From: Actinospineispora acaciae DSM 45401
GTDB lineage: Bacteria; Actinomycetota; Actinomycetes; Mycobacteriales; Pseudonocardiaceae
Direction: 5' to 3'
Assembly: GCF_000620785.1 (NCBI RefSeq)
Contig: NZ_JIAI01000001.1
Span: 992,001 to 1,056,000, forward strand
Length of the DNA stretch: 64,000 bases
The notes under the pieces are model-generated. The model searched no databases. It saw only the letters and a program-made list of their open reading frames with translations, and had not been told where the DNA came from. Below are positions 33,343 to 40,932 of the stretch, piece after piece. How positions within the stretch are numbered: position 1 is the first letter of the stretch; every line of letters starts with the position of its first letter. Made by a program: the position numbers and the translations under genes.

Positions 33343-33360
33343 AACGGTGTGATCACCGTT
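33343..33360. repeat. Inverted repeat with 7-bp arms and flanking direct repeat
   Basis: AACGGTG, four bases, CACCGTT. The left flank TATCACGGATAACGGTG (33333-33349) is echoed just downstream by TATCACGGTGAGGCAACGGTG-like text from 33363, so CACGG and AACGGTG occur twice in the same order. This looks like a multi-site operator in the region between two divergent genes rather than a terminator. Confidence 0.4.
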
Positions 33361-33446
33361 CCTATCACGGTGAGGCAACGGTGTGCATTCCGTCGCCGGT
33401 TTCCGGCACGCGGCCAACTGTGTCGATCATGAGACGTCGAAGTCGG

Positions 33447-33498
33447 TTGCGCGGCGCTCCCGGTAGCCGTACCGTTGTCAACCAAGTGGTTGGTTGAC
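33447..33498 (+). promoter_or_regulatory. SDR promoter with TetR-like palindromic operator
   Basis: TTGCGC (33447-33452), 17 bp, TACCGT (33470-33475) is a good promoter match. Directly downstream is a perfect palindrome: GTCAACCAA (33477-33485), GTGG, TTGGTTGAC (33490-33498). A nested CAACCA-AG-TGGTTG palindrome gives a third half-site. Such operators over the transcription start are typical of TetR-family repressors, but no TetR gene lies nearby, so the regulator must be elsewhere. The ribosome site GGAGGAG follows immediately. Confidence 0.65.
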
Positions 33499-33511
33499 GG
33501 AGGAGCTGGTG

Positions 33512-34276
33512 ATGACTGACCGGTTGATGTCCGGCAGGGTGGCCTTCGTGACCGGCGCGAGCCGGGGCATCGGCGCGGCCACGGCCCGGCTGCTGGCACG
33601 CCACGGCGCCGCGGTGGGCGTCAACTACTACCGGGGTGAGGAGCCCGCCGGGCGGGTCGTCTCGGCCATCCGGGACGCGGGCGGTACCGCGTTCGCGCTG
33701 CGCGCCGACGCCCGCGACGAGCGGCAGGTCGCGGACGCGTGCGACGAGCTCTCCCGGCGGGCAGGTCCGGTGGACACGCTGGTCCTCAACGCCGTGTCCG
33801 GCTCGGCGTTCGTCCCCACGCCCCTGGTGGCCCAGGACCCGTCGCTGACCCTGGACAAGACCACCGACCAGCTACGGATGTGCCTGTGTCCGGTGCGGGC
33901 CGTCGCGCCGGGTATGGTCGAGCGCCGGTTCGGTTCGATCATCGCGATCGGCTCCGAGGTGGCCCGCACGCCGGTCGGCGGGATGGGTGCGGTGAGCGTC
34001 GCCAAGTCGGCGGTCGCCGCCGCCATGCGCACCCTCGCCCTCGAGCTCGGGCCGTCCGGGGTGCGCGTCAACATCGTCGCACCCGGCATGGTGCTGACCG
34101 AGCTGAGCGAGTTCATCCCGGACGCGGAGAAGGCGGCCAACGCCCGGGCCACCGCGCTTCGCCGCAACGCCACACCCGACGACGTAGCGGGCGCCGTGCT
34201 CCTGATGGCCAGCGACTACACCGGCTTCGTCACCGGCGCCCTGGTGCCCGTCCAGGGCGGCCTGCGCATCGGCTAG
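33512..34276 (+). CDS. SDR-family oxidoreductase lacking the catalytic tyrosine
   Basis: 254-residue short-chain dehydrogenase-like protein. The NAD(P)-binding TGASRGIGAATA is intact (residues 14-25), and the C-terminus has the usual GPSGVRVNIVAPGMV and DYTGFVTGALVPVQGG. The catalytic Ser148 and Lys165 are present, but the position four before the lysine, normally Tyr, is Val161 (GMGAVSVAKSA), and the usual NNAG reads NAVSG. It may therefore be a binding or atypical reductase rather than a classical dehydrogenase. Start: ATG six bases after GGAGGAG. A strong palindrome lies upstream. It is convergent with a cyclase-family gene. Confidence 0.85.
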   Translation: MTDRLMSGRVAFVTGASRGIGAATARLLARHGAAVGVNYYRGEEPAGRVVSAIRDAGGTAFALRADARDERQVADACDELSRRAGPVDTLVLNAVSGSAFVPTPLVAQDPSLTLDKTTDQLRMCLCPVRAVAPGMVERRFGSIIAIGSEVARTPVGGMGAVSVAKSAVAAAMRTLALELGPSGVRVNIVAPGMVLTELSEFIPDAEKAANARATALRRNATPDDVAGAVLLMASDYTGFVTGALVPVQGGLRIG

Positions 34277-34284
34277 CTCCGGCC

Positions 34285-35232
34285 CTACTTCAGCGCGAGC
34301 GCGTTGGCGGGCGAGCCGATGCCGCCCCGGGCGTGCAGCGGAGCGGCGGTGACCAGGAACTCGTGCACGCCGGTGTCCGCGCAGTCCTGGGCGAGGTCGG
34401 CCAGCCACCACAGCTCGCCGATCGCGAGCCCGAGCTGGCCGATCATGATCTGGTGCAGGAAGCCGAACGGCCACGCCTCCGGCTGTAGGTCCGGCGGCCA
34501 GACCTCCAGCGCCGGGTTGTCCGCCGCGACCGCGCTCAGGCCGCTGTCCCAGAGGTAGGCGGCCATCTCCTCGCTGTGCTCGATGCCCGCCGCGGTCAGC
34601 GTCTCCCTCGCGGCGAGGCGCTTGCGGGCCGGCGCGTCCTGCTCGACGTACCAGGCCAGGAAGCCGGTGTGCAGCAGCAGGATGTCGCCGGTGCGGTACT
34701 CGACGCCGGCGGCCTCGCGCGCCCGCTCCAGCTCGGCGACGGTGATGGCGTGGCTGGTGCCCGGCCGGTAGCCGGCCGGTGCCGTGCGGGCGATGTCCAG
34801 GAGCACGCCCCGGCCGGCGATGCCGCGCGCGGCCCAGTGCTCGATCGTGTTGCGCCGGCCGGCCCTGACGTCCTCGGTGCTCGCGCCGTTGTAGAACCGC
34901 CCGCTGTCGAACGCGATGTGCCCGAGCGAGTCCCACTGGCTGGTGGCCTGCGGGTAGAAGTTGTCGTGCACGTCGTCGAAGGTGCGGCCGGGGCGGGTTT
35001 CCAGGGTCGTGCGCCGGTCGACGCCCCTGTCGTACATCGGCGGCTCGATCAGGTTGAGCGGGGCGTTGAGCGAGAACACGGCCCCTCGCCGGACCAGCTG
35101 GGCGGCGGCGGCGATCCGCTCGGGGGTCTGCAGATTGATCGTCCCGACGCAGTCGTCGTCGCCGAACTGCCCCCATGCCGAGCGGGCTCCCCCGTCGGCG
35201 GCCGGGAGCTGGTCGTACTTCGGACGTGTCAC
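34285..35232 (-). CDS. Cyclase-family protein, divergent metal-site variant
   Basis: 315-residue protein of the long cyclase subfamily (start AWGQFGDDDCVGTINLQTPE). Where classical members have HxGTHxDxxxH, this one reads TSQWDSLGHIAFDSGRFYNG, so several metal ligands are missing or moved. The rest of the fold is preserved: GRGVLLDIAR, GDILLLHTGFLAWY, VAADNPALE and GFLHQIMIGQLGLAIGELWWL. It may bind the metal differently or catalyse without it. Start is GTG with GGAGG six bases upstream; a TTG two codons earlier abuts the ribosome site. It is divergent from the molybdoenzyme fusion with about 80 bp between them. Confidence 0.8.
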   Translation of the reverse strand: MTRPKYDQLPAADGGARSAWGQFGDDDCVGTINLQTPERIAAAAQLVRRGAVFSLNAPLNLIEPPMYDRGVDRRTTLETRPGRTFDDVHDNFYPQATSQWDSLGHIAFDSGRFYNGASTEDVRAGRRNTIEHWAARGIAGRGVLLDIARTAPAGYRPGTSHAITVAELERAREAAGVEYRTGDILLLHTGFLAWYVEQDAPARKRLAARETLTAAGIEHSEEMAAYLWDSGLSAVAADNPALEVWPPDLQPEAWPFGFLHQIMIGQLGLAIGELWWLADLAQDCADTGVHEFLVTAAPLHARGGIGSPANALALK

Positions 35233-35315
35233 GGTCAACCTCCGGGATAGGCGTCCGCCTTTTCTAGCAGCGAGCTCGACCTGTCGAATCGCCCGGGCCG
35301 GGGCATCATGGACGG

Positions 35316-38300
35316 ATGGGCCAACGTCGGGTGACCGGGTACTGCACGCTCTGCAAGTCCCACTGTGGGTCCGTCTCGGTGCTGGACGGCGACCGGCTGG
35401 TCGCGGTCGAGCCGTTGCCGGGGCACCCCACCGGCGGCGCGCTGTGCGCCAAGGGCCGGGCCATGCCGGAGCTGACCCACAGCCCCCGGCGCCTGACGAC
35501 GCCGATGAGGCGGACGAACCCGAAGGACGCCGACGACCCCGGCTGGGTGCCGATCGGCTGGGACGAGGCGCTCGACGAGATCGCCGCGCGGCTGGTCGCC
35601 ATCCGCGCCGAGAGCGGGCCCGAGGCGGTCGCCTTCTCGGTCACCACCTCCAGCGGCACGCCGATGGTCGACGGCACCGACCTGGTCAACCACTTCGTCC
35701 GCCACTTCGGCAGCCCGAACATCGTCTACGCCACCGAGATCTGCGGCTGGCACAAGAACTTCGCGCACGCGTTCACCTACGGCAAGGGCATCGGCACCCC
35801 CGACTACCGGGCCGCCGAGCTGATCATCCTGTGGGGCCACAACCCGGCGCGCACCTGGCTGACCTCGGCGACCGCCGTGGCCGAGGCCCGCCGCGACGGC
35901 GCGAAGGTGGTGGTCGTCGACCCGAAGCGCGGCGGCAGCGGCCAGCAGGCCGACCTGTGGGTGCGGATCAGGCCGGGCACGGACGGTGCGCTCGCCCTCG
36001 GCGCGATCCACCACATGATCTCCAGCGGCCGCTACGACGAGGAGTTCGTCCGGGCTTGGACGAACGCCCCGCTGCTGGTGGACACCGCCACCGGCGAGCT
36101 GGCCCGCGCCGGCGAGCACTACCTCGTGTGGGCCTCGGAGCCCAGGCCGTACGACACCCGCCGTCCGCTCGCCCGCCCGCACGACGTGGCGCTGCGCGGC
36201 GAGTTCACCCTGGCCGACGGGCGGACCGTGCGGCCGGTGTTCGACCTGCTCGCCGAGCACGTCGCGGAGTGGACGCCGGAGCGGGTCGCCGAGACCACCT
36301 GGATCGACCCCGCCGAGCTGGCCGACTTCTACGCGCTGCTCACCAAGCACCGGCGGGTCTCGTACTACTCCTGGACCGGGGTCGGCCAGCACACCAACGC
36401 GACCCAGACCGAGCGGGCGCTCGGCGTCCTCTACGCCCTGCTCGGGAGCTACGACCAGCCCGGCGGGCTGCGCTGGGTGAACAAGCAGCCGGCGAACCCG
36501 CTCGGCGCGTTCTCCATCCTGCCCAGGGCGGAGCGGGAGAAGGCGCTCGGCTTCCGGGAGATGCCGCTCGGGCCGCCGGTGCAGGGCCACGTGACGGCCC
36601 GCGACTTCCGCCGGGCGGTGCTGGACGGCGAGCCGTACCGGGTGCGGGCGATGGTCGGTTTCGGCGCGAACATGGTGGTCTCGCAGGGCGCGTCCGACGA
36701 GAACCGCAAGGCGCTGCGCGCGCTGGAGTTCCAGGTGCAGTGCGACATGTTCGAGAACCCGACGGCGAACACCGCCGACATCCTGCTGCCGGTCTGCGCC
36801 CCGCCGGAGCGGCCCGGGCTGATGATCGGTTTCGACGTCGGCGCCGAGGGCGAGGAGCTGGTGCAGCTGCGGGAGCGGATGATCCCGCCGGCCGGGGACT
36901 CCCGGTCCGACTACGACATCGTGTTCGCGCTGGCCCAGCGGCTGGGCATGTCGGAGGCGTTCTTCGGCGGTGACCTGGAGGCGGCCTGGAACCATCAGCT
37001 CGCGCCGCTCGGCCTCACCGTGGCGGACCTGCGCGCCAACCCCGGCGGCATCCGGGTGCCGATCGCGCAGCGCGACCGCAAGTACGCCGCGGAGGGTGCG
37101 GACGGCACCGTCGCGGGCTTCGCCACCGGCACCCGCCGGGTGGAGCTCTACTCCGAGCTGATGCGCGAGCACGGCCAGCCCGCGCTGCCGACGTTCACCC
37201 TGCCGGACCCGGTCACGCCCGATAACGCCGAGTTCCCCTACGTCATGACCACCGCGAAGAACGGCCACTACACGCACTCGTCGCTGCGCTCGCTGGCCTC
37301 GCTGCGCCGCCGCTCCCCCGACCCCTCGGTGGAGGTCAGCCCGGCGCTGGCGGCCGCGCGCGGGCTGGCCGAGGGCGACTGGGCCACGGTGCGCACCCCG
37401 GACGGGCAGGCCACGCTGCGGGTGCGGCTCAACGACGAGCTGCACGACCGGGTGGTGATCGCCGAGCACGGCTGGTGGGACGACTCGCCGCCGCCGGCCA
37501 CCCCGGGCATGACCGCGCTCGGCCGGCGCACCAGCAACATCAACGCCGCGCTGTCCGACCGGCGCCGCGACCCGATCAGCGGTTCGGTGCCGCTGCGCGG
37601 GGTGGCCTGCGACGTGCGCCGCGACGACGAGACCTCGGCCGGGAACTGGGCGGGCTGGCGCACGTTCCGGGTGGCGTCCCGGGAGCCGGTCGAGACCGGG
37701 GCGCTCGCGCTCACCCTGCGCCCGGAGGACGGCGGCCCGCTGCCGAGGTTCCGGCCCGGGCAGCACGTGCAGGTCCGCTCGCCGGAGATCGAGACCCAGC
37801 GGGCCTACTCACTGACCAACGACGGCGCGACCGCCGGCGCGCTGCGGATCGCGGTGAAGGACATCGGCGGGCGGATGTCCGGTCACCTGCACGGCACCGT
37901 CGACGGCAGGGTGGCGGACACCGTGGAGGTGAAGGCGCCGACGGGCACGTTCACTCCCCCGGTCGGCGGCGCCCGCACGGTGCTGTGCATCGGCGGCGGC
38001 ATCGGCGTGACGCCGTTCCTGGGGTATCTGGAGACGCTCGCCGCCGGCCTGCCGGCGCCACCGAGGGTGCGGCTGGTCTACACCCGCAGGGCCACGGACG
38101 AGCCCGCGCCCATCGCCACCAGGCTGGCCGAGCTGGCCGGGAAGATCCCGGGCGTGGAGCTGCACGAGCACCTCACGGGCGGCGCCGAGGGCCGGTTCAG
38201 CGCCTCGGACCTGCCGGAGGGGTTCCTCGCCAGCCGGCCGCTGGTCTACCTGTGCGGGCCCGCCGCGATGATGACCGAGCTGACCGACCAGCTCGTCGGC

Positions 38301-38621
38301 CTGGGCATCGACAGGTTCGACGTCTTCACCGAGGAGTTCTTCAGCGACATCGAGATCCCGGAGACGCTGCACCCGGCCACCGTCCGGTTCGCCCGCACCG
38401 GCCGCGAGCTGACCTGGACGCCGAAGGCCGGCACCCTGCTCGACGCCGCCGACGCGGCAGGCGTCCCGCTGGGCAGCGGTTGCCGCACCGGGGTGTGCGA
38501 GTCCTGCGTTGTGCGGGTGCGCGCCGGCGAGGTCGCGCACCTCTCGACCGTGGAGAACGAGCCCGGCAGCTGCCTGACCTGCCAGGCCATCCCGCTCACC
38601 GACCTGGTGCTGGAGGCCTGA
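35316..38621 (+). CDS. Molybdopterin oxidoreductase fused to NAD(P)H-flavin reductase and 2Fe-2S ferredoxin
   Basis: 1101-residue single-chain redox enzyme. Residues 1-60 hold a 4Fe-4S site (Cys10, 13, 17, 44). About 60-620 is a DMSO-reductase-family molybdopterin domain, in which Cys143 (EICGWHKNFAHAF) is the likely Mo ligand. About 625-735 is the cofactor-closing domain (VMTTAKNGHYTHSSLRS, HDRVVIAEHGWWDD). An FAD domain follows (RAYSLTND near 829), an NAD domain (CIGGGIGVTPFL near 892; VYLCGPAAMM) and a plant-type 2Fe-2S domain (CRTGVCESC at 1056-1064, last Cys near 1088). Electrons can thus flow between NAD(P)H and molybdenum in one polypeptide. The substrate is unknown. It ends base-to-base against the convergent GntR gene (TGATCA). 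Confidence 0.9.
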   Translation: MGQRRVTGYCTLCKSHCGSVSVLDGDRLVAVEPLPGHPTGGALCAKGRAMPELTHSPRRLTTPMRRTNPKDADDPGWVPIGWDEALDEIAARLVAIRAESGPEAVAFSVTTSSGTPMVDGTDLVNHFVRHFGSPNIVYATEICGWHKNFAHAFTYGKGIGTPDYRAAELIILWGHNPARTWLTSATAVAEARRDGAKVVVVDPKRGGSGQQADLWVRIRPGTDGALALGAIHHMISSGRYDEEFVRAWTNAPLLVDTATGELARAGEHYLVWASEPRPYDTRRPLARPHDVALRGEFTLADGRTVRPVFDLLAEHVAEWTPERVAETTWIDPAELADFYALLTKHRRVSYYSWTGVGQHTNATQTERALGVLYALLGSYDQPGGLRWVNKQPANPLGAFSILPRAEREKALGFREMPLGPPVQGHVTARDFRRAVLDGEPYRVRAMVGFGANMVVSQGASDENRKALRALEFQVQCDMFENPTANTADILLPVCAPPERPGLMIGFDVGAEGEELVQLRERMIPPAGDSRSDYDIVFALAQRLGMSEAFFGGDLEAAWNHQLAPLGLTVADLRANPGGIRVPIAQRDRKYAAEGADGTVAGFATGTRRVELYSELMREHGQPALPTFTLPDPVTPDNAEFPYVMTTAKNGHYTHSSLRSLASLRRRSPDPSVEVSPALAAARGLAEGDWATVRTPDGQATLRVRLNDELHDRVVIAEHGWWDDSPPPATPGMTALGRRTSNINAALSDRRRDPISGSVPLRGVACDVRRDDETSAGNWAGWRTFRVASREPVETGALALTLRPEDGGPLPRFRPGQHVQVRSPEIETQRAYSLTNDGATAGALRIAVKDIGGRMSGHLHGTVDGRVADTVEVKAPTGTFTPPVGGARTVLCIGGGIGVTPFLGYLETLAAGLPAPPRVRLVYTRRATDEPAPIATRLAELAGKIPGVELHEHLTGGAEGRFSASDLPEGFLASRPLVYLCGPAAMMTELTDQLVGLGIDRFDVFTEEFFSDIEIPETLHPATVRFARTGRELTWTPKAGTLLDAADAAGVPLGSGCRTGVCESCVVRVRAGEVAHLSTVENEPGSCLTCQAIPLTDLVLEA

Positions 38622-39353
38622 TCACGCGCCGCCGCTGGAGTCCTGGACCCGCTTGAGGGCGGCCTTGCGGGCGCCCTGGATGTGCGCGCTCGCGGCCCGC
38701 CTTGCCGCGGCCGGGTCGCCGGAGACGAGCGCGTCGAGGATCCGCTCGTGCTCCCTGCGGGAGTGCTGGAGCCGGCCGGGGATCTGCAGCGTCGTCTCCA
38801 TGCCCCTGGCCAGGATCTCCTGCAGCACCCCGAGCGTGCGGGTGAGGAACCGGTTGCCGGCGGCCTCCACGATCCGCATGTGGAACGCGGCGTCCAGCTC
38901 CTGCAGCCGCCTCCAGTCCACGTCGTCCTCGGCGCTGGCGGCCATCAGGGTGTCGTAGGCCTCGCGCACCCGGGCCAGCCGGTCGGCGTCCTGGTGCGAG
39001 GCGGCCCACGCCGCGGCCGGCAGCTCCAGCACCTCGCGCATGTCGAACAGCTCGGTCAGGCTCATCTCCTCGGCCAGCAGCGCCTGGCGCAGGGTGCGGG
39101 TGGTGGCCGGGTCGGCCACGAACACCCCGGAGCCGTGCCGGATCTCGACGTGCCCCTGCGCCTTCAGCGAGCGCAGCGCCTCACGCAGCGACGGGCGGCT
39201 GGTGCCCAGCATGGCGGCCAGCTCCCGCTCGGGCGGCAGCCGGTCGCCGGGGCGCAGCCGGTCGCTGGCGATGACCTCGAGGATGCGGCGCGCGATGAGG
39301 TCGGAGACGCTGCCCTGCCGTAGCGGCGCCCAGAGTTGCGGGTCCGAGCTCAC
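38622..39353 (-). CDS. GntR-family (FadR/FCD) regulator of the sulfolactate-type cluster
   Basis: 243-residue FadR-type regulator. Winged helix: VSDLIARRILEVIASDRLRPGDRLPPERELAAMLGTSRPSLREALRSLKAQG in pieces (residues 15-70), wing IRHGSGVFVA. FCD domain: LFDMREVLELPAAAWAA, DAAFHMRIVEAAGN with metal-type Asp/His, and a C-terminal HERILDALVSGDPAAARRAASAHI. Start GTG with GGAGG seven bases upstream. It is divergent from the SuyAB-like genes. Similar FadR-type sites lie in this divergent region and in front of the DUF3311/SSS operon, so all are probably its targets. The effector is likely sulfolactate or a relative, by context. Confidence 0.87.
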   Translation of the reverse strand: MSSDPQLWAPLRQGSVSDLIARRILEVIASDRLRPGDRLPPERELAAMLGTSRPSLREALRSLKAQGHVEIRHGSGVFVADPATTRTLRQALLAEEMSLTELFDMREVLELPAAAWAASHQDADRLARVREAYDTLMAASAEDDVDWRRLQELDAAFHMRIVEAAGNRFLTRTLGVLQEILARGMETTLQIPGRLQHSRREHERILDALVSGDPAAARRAASAHIQGARKAALKRVQDSSGGA

Positions 39354-39372
39354 CGTGACCTCCGTACCGGTA

Positions 39373-39464
39373 TTGGTCAGAGCAGTTTACCTCTGGCGCC
39401 GATCGACCCTTGTCTCGCCGCCCGATCGGGGTTACTGTCGGGCCGTTGAATTGGTAAGACCTCT
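39373..39464 (+). promoter_or_regulatory. suyAB-type promoter with two FadR-like operators
   Basis: TTGTCT (39410-39415), 17 bp, TACTGT (39433-39438) is a good promoter match for the lyase operon. Just downstream, AATTGGTAAGACCTCT (39449-39464) contains TGGTNNGACC, the core recognised by FadR-type GntR proteins. A second related site, TTGGTCAGAGC (39373-39383), lies on the regulator side, where it can autoregulate the GntR gene. The rightmost site shares GGTNAGACCTCT with the one before the DUF3311/SSS operon (45391). Confidence 0.6.
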
Positions 39465-39481
39465 ATCCAAGGAGGGATCGG

Positions 39482-39790
39482 ATGGCGGAGTCGCCCGACC
39501 AGCCCGGATTTCTCGCCCACCACGACGGCGACCTGGTCGCGGTGGCGGTCCGGGATCTGACCCCCGGCACCGTGCACGGCGGCTACCTGCGCGGGCCGCT
39601 GTCGGTGACCGTCGAGCTGCGTGACGAGGTCCCGCTGGGCCACAAGCTCGCGCTGGTCGACATCGCCGAAGGCCAGGACGTCGTCGAGTACGGCCAGCGG
39701 GTGGGCGTCGCGCTCAAGGACATCCCGCGCGGCGGCTACGTCCACGTCCACAACGTAAGGAGCGCACGGTGGCAGAACAGCGTCGCCTGA
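39482..39790 (+). CDS. suyA: SuyA-like small subunit (UxaA N-terminal SAF domain)
   Basis: 102-residue SAF-domain protein. In altronate/galactarate dehydratases this domain is the N-terminus of one chain; in (2R)-sulfolactate sulfo-lyase it is the separate small subunit SuyA. Visible features: LAHHDGDLVAVAVRDL, EVPLGHKLALVDIAEGQDVVEYGQRVGVA and PRGGYVHVHNV, the conserved end of the SAF domain. The last few residues run over the start of the next gene by 22 bases. Start: ATG with AAGGAGGGATCGG upstream. I prefer SuyA over altronate dehydratase because the cluster also has SlcC-, ComC- and TauE-like genes; the domain alone cannot separate the two. Confidence 0.75.
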   Translation: MAESPDQPGFLAHHDGDLVAVAVRDLTPGTVHGGYLRGPLSVTVELRDEVPLGHKLALVDIAEGQDVVEYGQRVGVALKDIPRGGYVHVHNVRSARWQNSVA

Positions 39791-40932
39791 CCGGGTACCG
39801 CCGGGAGAACGGCACCGTCGGCATCCGCAACCACACGGTGATCCTGCCGGTGGACGACCTGTCCAACGCCGCCGCCGAGGCCGTCGCGAAGGTGGTGCCG
39901 GGCACGCTGGCGCTGCCGCACGCCTACGGCCGGCTGCAGTTCGGCCCGGACCTGGACCTGACCTTCCGCACCCTGATCGGCACCGGCGCGAACCCGAACG
40001 TGGCGTCCGTGGTCGTGATCGGCATCGAGCCGAACTGGACCGACCGGGTCGTGGAGGGCATCGCCAAGTCCGGCAAGAAGGTCGCCGGCTTCTCCATCGA
40101 GCGCAACGGCGACCTGAGGACGATCGAGCGGGCGGCCCGGGTCGCGGCGCGTCACCTGCAGGACGACTCGGAGCGCCAGCGCGAGCCGGTGGAGCGCCAC
40201 GAGGTGATGCTCTCGATCAAGTGCGGCGAGTCGGACACCACCAGCGGGCTCGGCTCCTGCCCCACGACCGCCGAGGCGGTGGACCGCTGGGTGGATGCCG
40301 GCGGGACGGTGCTGTTCGGCGAGACCAGCGAGCTGACCGGCGGCGAGCACCTGATCGCGCAGCGGTGCGTCAACGACACCGTCCGGCAGCGCTTCCAGCG
40401 GATGTACGACGACTACATCGAGATGATCGAGCGCACCGGCGCGAACCTGCTCGGCTCGCAGCCCACGCAGGGCAACATCCGGGGCGGGCTGACCACCATC
40501 GAGGAGAAGGCGATGGGCAACATCGCCAAGACCGGCACCAAGCCGGTGATCGCCGCGCTGGAGGCCGCCGAGGCGCCCAGCTCGGGTCCGGGCCTGTACT
40601 TCATGGACACCTCGTCGGCCGCCGCCGAGTGCGTCACGCTGATGGCCGCCGCCGGCGCCGCGATCCACCTGTTCCCGACCGGCCAGGGCAACGTCATCGG
40701 CAACCCCATCGAGCCGGTGGTGAAGCTGACCGCCAACCCGATGACCGCCGAGACCATGTCCGAGCACATGGACCTGGACTGCTCGGGGCTGCTGCGCCGC
40801 GACTACGACCTGACCGCCGCGGGTGACCTGCTGATGGACGTCATCGACAGGACCGTCAACGGCCGGCTGACCTGCGCCGAGGTGCTGGGACACCGGGAGT
40901 TCGTGCTCACCCGGCTTTACCAGAGCGCCTGA
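39769..40932 (+). CDS. suyB: SuyB-like large subunit (UxaA C-terminal family)
   Basis: 387-residue catalytic subunit of the altronate/galactarate dehydratase superfamily, the size of SuyB of sulfolactate sulfo-lyase, which splits (R)-sulfolactate into pyruvate and sulfite. Conserved segments: LTGYRRENGTVGIRNHTVIL, LPHAYGRLQFG, VMLSIKCGESDTTSGLGSCP (cysteine-bearing metal region), GGTVLFGETSELTGGEHL, NIRGGLTTIEEKAMGNIAKTG in pieces and FPTGQGNVIGNPIEPVVKLTANP. The GTG start has AAGGAG upstream and lies inside the small-subunit gene. It shares one base with the next gene (TGATG). Confidence 0.78.
   Translation: MAEQRRLTGYRRENGTVGIRNHTVILPVDDLSNAAAEAVAKVVPGTLALPHAYGRLQFGPDLDLTFRTLIGTGANPNVASVVVIGIEPNWTDRVVEGIAKSGKKVAGFSIERNGDLRTIERAARVAARHLQDDSERQREPVERHEVMLSIKCGESDTTSGLGSCPTTAEAVDRWVDAGGTVLFGETSELTGGEHLIAQRCVNDTVRQRFQRMYDDYIEMIERTGANLLGSQPTQGNIRGGLTTIEEKAMGNIAKTGTKPVIAALEAAEAPSSGPGLYFMDTSSAAAECVTLMAAAGAAIHLFPTGQGNVIGNPIEPVVKLTANPMTAETMSEHMDLDCSGLLRRDYDLTAAGDLLMDVIDRTVNGRLTCAEVLGHREFVLTRLYQSA

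Larger units (their letters stand above)
33170..33511. other. Long divergent intergenic region (about 340 bp)
   Basis: This is the AT-richest stretch of the window (for example AAGGAATATATAGAATC near 33258-33274) and holds no gene I can support. It contains the promoter and palindrome of the SDR gene at its right end, and an inverted repeat with a partly repeated flank near 33343-33380. On the minus strand it must hold the promoter of the small secreted protein, but no convincing pair of hexamers is visible for it. Confidence 0.5.

Noticed and set aside
39482-40932. Altronate dehydratase (UxaA) as first interpretation of the two subunits
   Set aside because: Not excluded, but UxaA is usually one chain with uronate-isomerase and oxidoreductase neighbours; the split subunits plus SlcC-, ComC- and TauE-like genes fit SuyAB better.
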